Under the pieces are notes generated by a model that saw nothing but the letters and a program-made list of their open reading frames with translations, had not been told where the DNA came from and ran no database searches. Source: an uncultured Clostridia bacterium (GTDB lineage: Bacteria; Bacillota; Clostridia; Christensenellales; Aristaeellaceae). From it: a stretch of 18,370 nucleotides of DNA. Every line of letters begins with the position of its first letter. Position 1 is the first letter of the stretch. Positions 1 through 6,701 of the stretch are shown here, in pieces. The position numbers and the translations under genes are program-made. The stretch covers positions 1-18,370 of the forward strand of contig CAKTXH010000041.1 in assembly GCA_934630975.1 (NCBI GenBank). The letters are read 5' to 3'.

Positions 1-106
1 TACGAAAAAGGCATTTCAGGTGTGATTATAGAGATGTTTAATTGTCTTTAGATTTTTGAAAAGTCCCGGTTTTATGCAGGTTTGCGCTGGTTGTGCTAAT
101 CGGAAC
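1..106. other. Unassigned AT-rich segment left of an ABC-gene breakpoint
   Basis: This stretch is clearly more AT-rich than the gene that follows. It has no convincing start codon with a ribosome binding site, and its short open stretches on both strands resemble nothing I can name. It ends exactly where similarity to an ABC transporter ATPase begins (about position 107). It could be the end of an insertion sequence, a recombination junction or an assembly join. No terminal inverted repeat matching the element at the right edge of the window was found. Confidence 0.4.
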
Positions 107-355
107 GAAGCTACGGCCAACGTTGACCCGGTGAACGAAAAGGAACTGATGGAAGCCGTCGGCGAACTGACCCACGATAAGACGGTCATCATGATCGCCC
201 ACCGCCTCAAGACCGTGCGCAACGCCGACCAGATCTTCGTGGTTGACGGCGGCCGCATCGTTCAGCAGGGCACGCACGACGAGCTTGTCGCGCAGGATGG
301 GCTGTACCGCCGCTTTGTCGTCGAGCGCCGTCAGGCCGCAGGCTGGAAGGTGTAA
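107..355 (+). pseudogene. ABC transporter ATP-binding protein, C-terminal fragment
   Basis: About 82 codons remain of the nucleotide-binding domain of an ABC exporter (fused permease/ATPase type). The fragment begins inside the Walker B/D-loop region: EATANVDPVNE corresponds to the usual LLDEATA-x-VDP-x-NE. It keeps the H-loop histidine in MIAHRLKTVRNAD (near 200) and the usual tail GRIVQQGTHDEL followed by YRRFV and a GWKV end. Walker A, the signature motif, the Walker B aspartate and the whole membrane domain are missing. The aspartate before EATA is replaced by asparagine from the upstream segment, so the break lies at about 106/107. The reading frame can be extended back to a TTG at 56, but there is no proper start. 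It is followed by a good terminator, so it is the real 3' end of a former gene. The fragment cannot function alone. Substrate unknown. Confidence 0.8.
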
Positions 356-381
356 GCTTTCCGTTTTTCCAGATACAAATA

Positions 382-423
382 CCCGCGTCCGTGCTTCAGC
401 CGCACAGGCGCGGGCATTTTTTT
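382..423 (+). terminator. Intrinsic terminator after the ABC transporter fragment
   Basis: The arms CCCGCG (382-387) and CGCGGG (408-413) continue inward through a second helix, GTGC with GCAC, around a TTCAGC loop. A run of seven T follows at 417-423. On the opposite strand the hairpin is followed only by a weak T-rich stretch, so any bidirectional use for the gene ending at 437 would be inefficient. Confidence 0.85.
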
Positions 424-436
424 ATGCTTCAAGTCG

Positions 437-1036
437 TCACTTTTCAGCCTTCACGCAGAAATCGCAGCAATCGTCCCCGCGGCCGAGCGTCCTGGTTCTA
501 TGCCAAATCAGCTTGGGGTGCAGGCCGTCGTAGGTGATATCGTCGCTGTCGCAGAAGCAGGGGCACAGTTCCGGGCAGCCGTACTGCACGCTGGTATCGT
601 GATACGGGCATTTCACCATGTCGATGCGCCAAACGCCGCCGCTCGTCTGGTGTTCCACCGCCGCGAAGCCCGCCGCATCGCCGAACATCTTGCGCGTTCC
701 CTTGGTGAACAGCCCCGGCACAAGGCGATACACGCCCGGAATTTTCGCGATTTTCTGCATCATCGCTTTCAGCTTCCACGCGCGCCGCTCCACATAGGCG
801 TGCACCGTTTGCAGGGCTTCCGCCTTGAGCATCACGGTTTGCAGGGTTTCATACGCCGCGATGCCGGGGAGAATCTGCCCCTCCAAATGCTCCCGCTTCT
901 CTTTCGCGTCGCCCGCATGCGCTTTTTGCAGCGCCTCCAGCCGCCGGTCAAACGCCGCGTTCAGTTCTTTTTCCTGTGCCGGAAAGCGTTCCGCCGCCGT
1001 ATGGCGGAATTCCGTAACGATGTAGTTTTCTTTCAT
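437..1036 (-). CDS. L-2-amino-thiazoline-4-carboxylic acid hydrolase family protein
   Basis: The 199-residue protein resembles the family named after the bacterial enzyme that opens the thiazoline ring of L-ATC on the way to L-cysteine. The N-terminal 100 residues are helical and charged. The C-terminal part holds the family's cysteine-rich block: KCPYHDT (142-148), then C154, C158, C160 and C162, then the tail DDCCDFCVKA (188-197). No signal peptide or membrane segment is seen, so it is presumably cytoplasmic. Its ATG overlaps the TGA of the preceding metallo-hydrolase gene by 4 bp, so the two are translationally coupled. Many members of this family have no proven substrate, and the cysteine spacing could equally bind a metal or cluster. 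Family membership is a confident call; the actual reaction is not. Confidence 0.75.
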   Translation of the reverse strand: MKENYIVTEFRHTAAERFPAQEKELNAAFDRRLEALQKAHAGDAKEKREHLEGQILPGIAAYETLQTVMLKAEALQTVHAYVERRAWKLKAMMQKIAKIPGVYRLVPGLFTKGTRKMFGDAAGFAAVEHQTSGGVWRIDMVKCPYHDTSVQYGCPELCPCFCDSDDITYDGLHPKLIWHRTRTLGRGDDCCDFCVKAEK

Positions 1037-1896
1037 CGTCCGGCTCCTTGCAGCAGGCCGGCCTGCGCCTTCTCCTTCGTGTCGTCCGATTCGTCATACG
1101 CGTCGTAAGGCGCGCTGGGATCGTGCACGCGCTTCTTAAACGGGGAGCAAAGCTCTGTCTTATGCGCAAAGGCGAACGCGAAGTTATCCGTCCAGCCGGT
1201 GTGCCCGGTGATAAACAGCGGCTTCACGCCGAGCTTTTTCAGCCGGTTTTCCAGCTCGCCGAGCGATTTCACCGCCAGCTTGTTATCCTCCGCCAGAGCG
1301 GAAATGAAGCTGTATCCGCCGTCTGCGCCGAACCAGAGCGTGTCGCCGGTAAACAGGTACTTTCCATCAATCAGGTAGACCATATGGCCCCACGTGTGGC
1401 CGGGCACGAGAAAGCAGCGGATCTCGATATCGCCGATGTGGAAAATCTGTTCGTCCTTGAGCAGCACCTTTTCGTTGTTGATCGTCACCTGCGGCAGTTT
1501 ATAGAGATGATAGATGACCTTGCGGCGCGCTTCGCCGGTCAGATAGCGGTTTTCGATTTCGCCGACATACAGCTTGGCGTGCCTGAACAGGCCGGGGCTG
1601 TCCGCCTCCACCGCACCCACATGGTCGGTATCCTGATGGGTGATGAGGATATCGCGGATCGACTTGAGATCAATCCCGAGCCAGCCCATCTTCTCCTCCA
1701 GCCGCTCGTAGTTATAGCCCGCGTCGATCATGATCGTCGTTTCGCCTTTGCGATAGAAGAAGATATTCGCCACCCATTCGCGCACGCAGGCCACATGCTC
1801 GTCAATCCAGCCCGTATTCAGCGGCTTGAAAATCTCCTTGCCGCGGTACATCCGGCTCATTTCCTTTTTTTGAAATTCGGTCGCTTTTTTAGACAT
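1033..1896 (-). CDS. MBL-fold metallo-hydrolase
   Basis: This is a 287-residue metallo-beta-lactamase-fold hydrolase. The order of motifs fits the fold: IDAGYN (58-63), ITHQDTDHVGA (85-95), PGHTWGHMVYL (165-175) with H167, FTGDTLW (182-188) with D185, and TGHTGWTDN (230-238) with H232. The second histidine of the usual HxHxDH is an aspartate here (H87-x-D89-x-D91-H92), a variant that may change the metal site. The last ~35 residues are charged and probably disordered. The start is set by a GGGAG-type ribosome binding site; M13 and M16 are less likely alternatives. It is the first gene of an operon with the ATC-hydrolase family gene, under a consensus promoter. The substrate (thioester, lactone, phosphodiester or other) cannot be told from the sequence. 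Confidence 0.85.
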   Translation of the reverse strand: MSKKATEFQKKEMSRMYRGKEIFKPLNTGWIDEHVACVREWVANIFFYRKGETTIMIDAGYNYERLEEKMGWLGIDLKSIRDILITHQDTDHVGAVEADSPGLFRHAKLYVGEIENRYLTGEARRKVIYHLYKLPQVTINNEKVLLKDEQIFHIGDIEIRCFLVPGHTWGHMVYLIDGKYLFTGDTLWFGADGGYSFISALAEDNKLAVKSLGELENRLKKLGVKPLFITGHTGWTDNFAFAFAHKTELCSPFKKRVHDPSAPYDAYDESDDTKEKAQAGLLQGAGR

Positions 1897-1949
1897 GCTC
1901 TCTTCTCCCTTCGTTGCCCCGGCCGTCGTTCCGCCGTTTCAAGAATATA

Positions 1950-1963
1950 TTAGTTTGAGCTAA
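1950..1963 (-). promoter_or_regulatory. Imperfect palindrome at the MBL operon start: candidate operator
   Basis: On the transcribed strand the sequence reads TTAG-CTCAAA-CTAA. The 4-bp outer arms are perfect, and four of the six inner positions do not match as Watson-Crick symmetry. It covers roughly the first dozen transcribed bases, just downstream of the -10 box. A repressor site is the natural reading, because a consensus promoter needs something to restrain it. No regulator gene is adjacent. Confidence 0.45.
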
Positions 1964-1967
1964 CATC

Positions 1968-1996
1968 ATTATAAGCGTCCCGTTATTCTCTGTCAA
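1968..1996 (-). promoter_or_regulatory. Perfect consensus sigma-A promoter for the MBL/ATC operon
   Basis: On the minus strand there is TTGACA (1991-1996), a 17-base spacer, and TATAAT (1968-1973): twelve of twelve consensus bases with ideal spacing. It points at the start codon at 1896. The -35 box overlaps the stop codon of the upstream YolD-like gene (1993-1995), so the two transcription units are packed back to back. Confidence 0.9.
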
Positions 1997-2403
1997 TCGT
2001 TTTTCCGGCAGATCGCGGCGCTGACCAGCGTTTCCATCGCCACCCGCTCCCCGTCCGCAAAGAAGATTTCCCGGTTTACCTCGTCGATTCGCCGCACATG
2101 ACCGCGCTTTGTCGCGTATCGGCCGCCCGCCTTGCGCTCATCCGGCTGAAAAAAGACGATTTCCGCTTCCGGCCGTTCGGGCGCTCTGCGCGCCAGTTCG
2201 CTCAGCACTTCGTTGATCGCCGCCTTCTGCTCGTCGTCCAGTTCCGGCCGCGTTTCCGTGAGCCGCGCCGTTTCCCGCACCGCATCGTCGTAACCCGTCA
2301 GCGCCGCAAACGGGGAAAACTGCGCCGCGCGGTTCACGCGGCTCATTCGCGGCCTGTCCGATTTGAACGGGTACGGCAGGTTCAGCATGTCGTCGTACTT
2401 CAC
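1993..2403 (-). CDS. YolD-like protein, partner of the Y-family polymerase
   Basis: The 136-residue cytoplasmic protein has the YolD-like pattern: an N-terminal RPRMSRVNRAAQFSPFAAL segment followed by TGYDDAVRETAR (residues 37-48), a helical stretch, and a small beta-rich C-terminus that includes GHVRRIDEVNREIFF. YolD-like proteins are regularly encoded beside UvrX/DinB-type polymerases in Firmicutes and are thought to work with them, much as UmuD relates to UmuC, though the two are not homologous. It starts with GTG in a 4-bp GTGA overlap with the polymerase stop codon. Its ribosome binding site GGAGGG lies inside the end of the polymerase gene, so translation is coupled. Confidence 0.8.
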   Translation of the reverse strand: MKYDDMLNLPYPFKSDRPRMSRVNRAAQFSPFAALTGYDDAVRETARLTETRPELDDEQKAAINEVLSELARRAPERPEAEIVFFQPDERKAGGRYATKRGHVRRIDEVNREIFFADGERVAMETLVSAAICRKND

Positions 2404-3902
2404 GCCTTATGCCCTCCGATCTGCGCGTTGCGCTGGCGCGCCGTCGCGCCCTCTTCCAGATTCATGCCCCTGAGAATGGCGTTTTTGCCGAATTTGTGCC
2501 GGATGCCGATCAGCGCCTCCTGTACGCGCCTTTCCTTATCCTGCGCCGCCTTTTTCGCCGCCCGTTCTTTCGCCTCCGCCGCGTAATCCGTGAAGAAATC
2601 GAGCTGCTGCCGTTCCGGCTTCTTCTGCGCATCCTCTTCGCGGAGGATGTGATTGGCCACGACGTACATCCGCCGCACGGCCAGCTTTTTGTTGACGATT
2701 CGATCAAACAGCGTCTCCACGGCGCGCATGACGGCCTGCGTCGAGGACGTATATTCCCCCAGATTGATGGAGCCGTGCGCCTGCTTGGGCACGCGCCGCC
2801 CGTAACGATCCGTCTCCATCTCCCCGGAATAGCCCTGATTTTCGATATCGTAACCCACCGTCAGCACCATCTGATCCGTCACCAGCCGCTTTTCCACCAG
2901 CTCGAGCGCCAGCAGATCCGTCATCTCCCGCACGACCAGCCGCGCCTTGTCAAAGGAATACGGACATTGGAGCACCTGCCCCGAGCTGATGCTGCTGGAC
3001 ATGGGCCGATAGGCGCGGATATCCGCCATGGTGCACGGCTCATAGCCCCACGCGTGGTCGATCAGCAATTCGGCGTTGACGCCGAAAAGCCGGTAGAGCA
3101 GCGCCTCGTTGTGGTAATCCTCCGGCCTGCCCAGCGAGCAGCGCGCCAAATCGCCCATCGTGAATAGACCGTTATCCGCCAGCCGCTTGGCAATGCCGCG
3201 CCCCACGCGCCAGAAATCCGTAATGGGCCGATGGTTCCAAAGCTGCCTGCGGTAGCTCATTTCGTCCAGCTCCGCAATGCGCGCGCCGTTCGCGTCCGGC
3301 TCCATATGCTTGGCGACGATATCCATCGCGATTTTGCCTAGATACAGGTTGGTACCGATGCCCGCCGTCGCCGTGATTCCCGTTTCGCGCAGCACATCCG
3401 CGATCATCTGCTCGGCCAACTGACGCGCGGTTTTCCGATAGGTCGCCAGATAGTTCGTCGCGTCGATAAACACCTCGTCCACCGAATACACGCAGATATC
3501 TTCCGGCGCGATATAACGCAGGTAGATTTGATACACCTCGGCGCTGATTTCCATATAGCGCGCCATCTGCGGCGGCGCGACGATGTAATCCAGCGCCAGT
3601 TCAGGCGACGCGCTCAGCGTCTCCGCGTCGCTGGATTTGCCGGAAAACGCGCGATTGGGCGCGCGCGTCAGCCGCTTGGCGTTGATCTCTTTCACCTTTT
3701 CCACGACCTCGAACAGCCTTGCGCGCCCGGGAACGCCATACGCCTTGAGCGCCGGAGACACCGCCAGGCAAATCGTCTTTTCCGTTCTGCCGGGATCGGC
3801 CACGACAAGATGGGTCTTCAGCGGATTCAGCCCCCGCGCGACACATTCCACCGACGCATAAAACGATTTGAGATCAATCGCGATATAGGCCCGCTCGTCC
3901 AC
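2400..3902 (-). CDS. Y-family translesion DNA polymerase (DinB/UmuC type)
   Basis: This 500-residue error-prone polymerase copies damaged DNA. The N-terminal motif IAIDLKSFYASVE (7-19) supplies the first metal-binding aspartate, D10, and the steric position Y15. The second catalytic block is VYSVDEVFIDAT (138-149) with D142 and E143. TAGIGTNLYLGKIAMDIVAKH (from 179) is the usual palm segment. The little-finger region follows, and QLDFF (433-437) looks like a sliding-clamp-binding motif. The IDLKSFYASVE form and the YolD-like partner place it with the UvrX/YqjW-like branch of Firmicutes rather than DinB/PolIV. A GTG start at 3902 is chosen: it sits after an AAAGGGCGGCGAG-type site and gives the usual N-terminus, whereas an ATG at 4004 would lie upstream of the promoter. 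Confidence 0.92.
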   Translation of the reverse strand: MDERAYIAIDLKSFYASVECVARGLNPLKTHLVVADPGRTEKTICLAVSPALKAYGVPGRARLFEVVEKVKEINAKRLTRAPNRAFSGKSSDAETLSASPELALDYIVAPPQMARYMEISAEVYQIYLRYIAPEDICVYSVDEVFIDATNYLATYRKTARQLAEQMIADVLRETGITATAGIGTNLYLGKIAMDIVAKHMEPDANGARIAELDEMSYRRQLWNHRPITDFWRVGRGIAKRLADNGLFTMGDLARCSLGRPEDYHNEALLYRLFGVNAELLIDHAWGYEPCTMADIRAYRPMSSSISSGQVLQCPYSFDKARLVVREMTDLLALELVEKRLVTDQMVLTVGYDIENQGYSGEMETDRYGRRVPKQAHGSINLGEYTSSTQAVMRAVETLFDRIVNKKLAVRRMYVVANHILREEDAQKKPERQQLDFFTDYAAEAKERAAKKAAQDKERRVQEALIGIRHKFGKNAILRGMNLEEGATARQRNAQIGGHKA

Positions 3903-3929
3903 AGTCTCTCGCCGCCCTTTCAAAAATCG

Positions 3930-3993
3930 CCATTCGGATGATTCTTTTGCATTATACCGCAAACCAGGCGATATTTCAAGGCCAATCGGATGA
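3930..3993 (-). repeat. 12-bp direct repeat flanking the polymerase promoter
   Basis: TCATCCGATTGG (3982-3993, minus-strand sense) and TCATCCGAATGG (3930-3941) differ at one base and lie in the same orientation 52 bp apart. One copy is just upstream of the -35 box and the other lies over the start of the transcript. Position and spacing suggest paired operator sites. No LexA-type GAAC-N4-GTTC box is present in this interval. Confidence 0.5.
3951..3979 (-). promoter_or_regulatory. Promoter of the translesion polymerase operon
   Basis: On the minus strand there is TTGAAA (3974-3979), a 17-base spacer and TATAAT (3951-3956). It lies about 50 bases before the GTG start at 3902 and downstream of the terminator of the rhamnose operon. 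Confidence 0.8.
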
Positions 3994-4005
3994 CAAACGC
4001 GCATG

Positions 4006-4033
4006 AAAAAAACGCCAAGTTGAAAGCTCGGCG
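4006..4033 (-). terminator. Intrinsic terminator of the dTDP-rhamnose operon
   Basis: In minus-strand sense CGCCGAG pairs with CTTGGCG (one G-T pair) around a 7-base loop, 4013-4033. Seven T follow at 4006-4012. It lies 40 bases past the rfbC stop codon and separates that operon from the polymerase promoter. Confidence 0.88.
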
Positions 4034-4073
4034 CTTTTCACCGCGGCGCGCGTTCGCAGGCAAGCCGCGTCTT

Positions 4074-4682
4074 TCAAAACCGGAACGTATCTTTCAGCCC
4101 CAGCCACTTCTGATCCTTATCGCTCAAATTCAGCAGCGTGCCGTCTGCCAGCGCATAGCCTTCCGCACTGGCGCTGCCCTTGTACGCGCCTTTCACCTCC
4201 GGCCATTCGACGCCGATCTCGGGGTCGTTCCACGCCAGACCGCCTTCGTCGTTCGGATGCCAGAAGTCGTTCACCTTATAGCAAAACTCCGCCTCGTCGC
4301 TCAGAACCAGAAAGCCGTGCGCGAACCCTTCCGGGATGAGGAACTGCTTCTTGTTCTCCGCCGACAGCGTAACGCCGTACCATTTGCCGTAGGTTTCGGA
4401 ATTCGCGCGCAGGTCAACCGCCACGTCAAACACCGTGCCGCGCACGGCGCGCACCAGCTTGCACTGCGGATACTGCTTCTGGAAGTGCAGGCCGCGCAGC
4501 ACGCCCTTTGCGGACATGGATTGATTATCCTGCACAAAATGCACGTCGAGACCGGCTTCCTTCATGTCCCGTTCGTTGTAGGTTTCCATGAAGTAGCCGC
4601 GCGCGTCGCCGTGAACGGCAGGCTCAATCACGCACAGGCCCGCAATGCCGCCCACGTTCTTTTCGACTTTGATCTGTCCCAT
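4074..4682 (-). CDS. rfbC: dTDP-4-dehydrorhamnose 3,5-epimerase
   Basis: The 202-residue cytoplasmic cupin-fold enzyme inverts C3 and C5 of dTDP-4-keto-6-deoxy-glucose, the third step to dTDP-L-rhamnose. Visible family marks are the substrate loop DARGYFMETYNERD (26-39), VLRGLHFQ (61-68) with catalytic H66, GTVFDVAVDLR (82-92), the IPEGFAHGFLVLSD block (116-129), and FCYKVNDFW (133-141) with the conserved Y136. The start is the ATG at 4682, eight bases after AAGGAG; the frame is open farther upstream but has no family similarity there. It is the last gene of the operon, 26 bases after rfbD. Confidence 0.94.
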   Translation of the reverse strand: MGQIKVEKNVGGIAGLCVIEPAVHGDARGYFMETYNERDMKEAGLDVHFVQDNQSMSAKGVLRGLHFQKQYPQCKLVRAVRGTVFDVAVDLRANSETYGKWYGVTLSAENKKQFLIPEGFAHGFLVLSDEAEFCYKVNDFWHPNDEGGLAWNDPEIGVEWPEVKGAYKGSASAEGYALADGTLLNLSDKDQKWLGLKDTFRF

Positions 4683-4708
4683 CTGTCTTTCTCCTTGATT
4701 GGCTCGAT

Positions 4709-5626
4709 TCATTTCTGCCCGATTTCTTTCAGATAGCGGCTCAGCGCATCCTGCCACGTCGGGAGCGGCGTAAAGCCCGCCTCCGCCAGCTTGCGCTTGT
4801 CCAAACGGCTGTTCAGCGGGCGCGCCGCCCGGCTCAGGCCGTACTCCGCCGTCGTCACGGGAAGCACGTTCGTCGAATACCCGGCCTGACGATAGATTTC
4901 CTTCGCAAAGTCGTACCAACTGATATAGCCGCCCTCGTTGGTGACATGATAATAACCGTATTTTTCAGTTTCGTTCATGTCAATCAGCAGGCGCGCCAAG
5001 TCCAGCGTATACGTCGGCGTGCCGATCTGGTCGTTGACCACGCGAACCGTGTCGTGGGTCTTGCCGACGCTTAGCATCGTCTTGACGAAATTCCCGCCGT
5101 TCAGCCCAAACACCCACGCGATGCGGACGATGAAATACTTTTCAAGCGTCCGGCTGACGGCCAGCTCGCCCTCCAGCTTCGTCTGCCCGTAGACGTTCAG
5201 CGGGTTATAAGCCCTGCAATCCGGCTGCCACGGCGCTGTGCCCTGCCCGTCGAACACATAATCCGTGCTGATATACGTCATCTTACAGCCCAGTTTCTTG
5301 CAGACGTCCGCAATGTTCTGCGTGCCGCCCGCGTTGACGGCGCAGACTTTCGCCCGGTTATCCGCTTCCTCCGCCAAATCAACCGCCGTCCATGCGGCAC
5401 AGTGAATCACCGCGTCCGGCCTGACTTCCGAAATGACCTTCTCCACCGCGTCTCTGTCCGTGATATCCAGCGCCGCATACGGCGCTTTCGTCACCGCAGA
5501 GCCGTCGTCTGCGCCGCTGTACGCCGCCCGTGTTCCCGAACCCACGCCCTCATGGCCGCGCTCCAGCAGCTCGTTCATCACGTCGTGCCCAAGCTGACCG
5601 CCAACGCCCGTTACAAAAAATTTCAT
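4709..5626 (-). CDS. rfbD: dTDP-4-dehydrorhamnose reductase
   Basis: The 305-residue SDR-family enzyme reduces the C4 keto group with NAD(P)H to give dTDP-L-rhamnose. It has the Rossmann motif VTGVGGQLG (5-13), HCAAWTAVDLAEE (75-87), STDYVFDG (120-127) and the catalytic pair in YGQTK (Y146, K150). NDQIGTPTYT and the C-terminal ArPLNSRLDKRKL segment are typical of RfbD/RmlD. Residues 28-50, between beta 2 and the LDITD motif, are longer than usual and rich in glycine, alanine and serine. The ATG follows GGAGG at normal spacing. It lies 21 bases after rfbB. Confidence 0.94.
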   Translation of the reverse strand: MKFFVTGVGGQLGHDVMNELLERGHEGVGSGTRAAYSGADDGSAVTKAPYAALDITDRDAVEKVISEVRPDAVIHCAAWTAVDLAEEADNRAKVCAVNAGGTQNIADVCKKLGCKMTYISTDYVFDGQGTAPWQPDCRAYNPLNVYGQTKLEGELAVSRTLEKYFIVRIAWVFGLNGGNFVKTMLSVGKTHDTVRVVNDQIGTPTYTLDLARLLIDMNETEKYGYYHVTNEGGYISWYDFAKEIYRQAGYSTNVLPVTTAEYGLSRAARPLNSRLDKRKLAEAGFTPLPTWQDALSRYLKEIGQK

Positions 5627-5647
5627 AGGTTCATCCTCCGCGGGCGT

Positions 5648-6667
5648 TCAGCGGCTGCCGTACATCTTCGCATAATAGTTTTGATATTCGCCGCTGATGA
5701 TGGTTTCCCACCATGCCCGGTTATCCAGATACCACCGAATGGTCTTCTTAATGCCGTCTTCGAACTTGGTTTCCGGCAGCCAGCCCAGCTCGTTGTGGAT
5801 CTTCGTCGGGTCGATGGCGTAACGCATATCGTGCCCCTTGCGGTCGCCGACGTGGGTGATCAGGCTCTCCGGCTTACCCAGCTCCTTGCAGATGATCTTC
5901 ACGATTTCAATATTCTGCTTCTCGTTGTGGCCGCCGACGTTGTAGACCTCGCCCACGCGCCCCTTGCGGATAATCAGGTCGATGGCCTTGCAGTGATCCT
6001 CCACATACAGCCAGTCGCGGACGTTCAGCCCCTCGCCGTAAACAGGCAGCGGCTTATCCGCCAGCGCGTTGACAATCATCAGCGGAATCAGCTTCTCCGG
6101 GAAGTGATACGGGCCGTAATTGTTCGAGCAGCGGGAAATCGTCACGGGCAGGCCGTAGGTGCGGTGGTACGCCAGCGCCAGCAGATCGGCGGAAGCTTTG
6201 GAACTGCTGTACGGTGAGCTGGTGTGAATCGGCGTTTCCTCGGTGAAGAACAGATCGGGGCGATCCAGCGGCAGGTCGCCGTAGACCTCATCGGTCGAAA
6301 CCTGATGGTAACGCCCAATGCCATACTTTCGGCATGCGTCCATCAGCACACTCGTACCGATGATGTTGGTTTGAAGGAAGACGCCCGGGTCTTCAATGGA
6401 GCGATCCACATGCGATTCCGCCGCGAAGTTGACCACCACGTCCGGGTGCTCTTCTTCAAACAGACGATAGACCGCCTCGCGGTCGCAGATATCGGCCTTC
6501 ACAAAGCGGAAATTCGGGTTATCCATCACAGGCGCAAGCGTGGACAGGTTGCCCGCATACGTCAGCTTATCCAGACAGACCACGCGGTCGCCCGGGTATC
6601 GCTTCAAAATATGAAAAATAAAATTACTGCCAATGAATCCGGCGCCGCCGGTGACGATCATGTTCAT
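5648..6667 (-). CDS. rfbB: dTDP-glucose 4,6-dehydratase
   Basis: The 339-residue extended SDR enzyme converts dTDP-glucose to dTDP-4-keto-6-deoxy-glucose using bound NAD. Motifs are VTGGAGFIGSNF (5-16), FAAESHVDRS (81-90), STDEVYGDL (124-132) with the T-D-E triad T125/D126/E127, and the catalytic Y153 and K157 in YSSSK. RCSNNYGPY and LPVYGEGLNVRDWLYVEDH are diagnostic for RfbB. The first ATG is preferred because GAGGAG lies seven bases before it; a second ATG two codons in is possible. The normal length and all catalytic residues argue for an active enzyme. Confidence 0.95.
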   Translation of the reverse strand: MNMIVTGGAGFIGSNFIFHILKRYPGDRVVCLDKLTYAGNLSTLAPVMDNPNFRFVKADICDREAVYRLFEEEHPDVVVNFAAESHVDRSIEDPGVFLQTNIIGTSVLMDACRKYGIGRYHQVSTDEVYGDLPLDRPDLFFTEETPIHTSSPYSSSKASADLLALAYHRTYGLPVTISRCSNNYGPYHFPEKLIPLMIVNALADKPLPVYGEGLNVRDWLYVEDHCKAIDLIIRKGRVGEVYNVGGHNEKQNIEIVKIICKELGKPESLITHVGDRKGHDMRYAIDPTKIHNELGWLPETKFEDGIKKTIRWYLDNRAWWETIISGEYQNYYAKMYGSR

Positions 6668-6701
6668 GCTTGATCTCCTCTGAATATGCTTTGATCGGGC
6701 G

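Noticed and set aside
1048..1953. 301-codon plus-strand frame opposite the MBL gene
   Set aside because: Antisense to a well-supported gene and running across its promoter.
3903..4004. N-terminal extension of the polymerase to an ATG at 4004
   Set aside because: It includes the promoter and lacks similarity; the GTG at 3902 gives the conserved start of the family.
3902..4004. LexA/SOS box upstream of the polymerase
   Set aside because: No GAAC-N4-GTTC or close variant was found; only the direct repeat is present.
4683..4919. N-terminal extension of rfbC to an ATG at 4919
   Set aside because: It would overlap most of the end of rfbD, has no family similarity, and the ATG at 4682 has a strong ribosome binding site.
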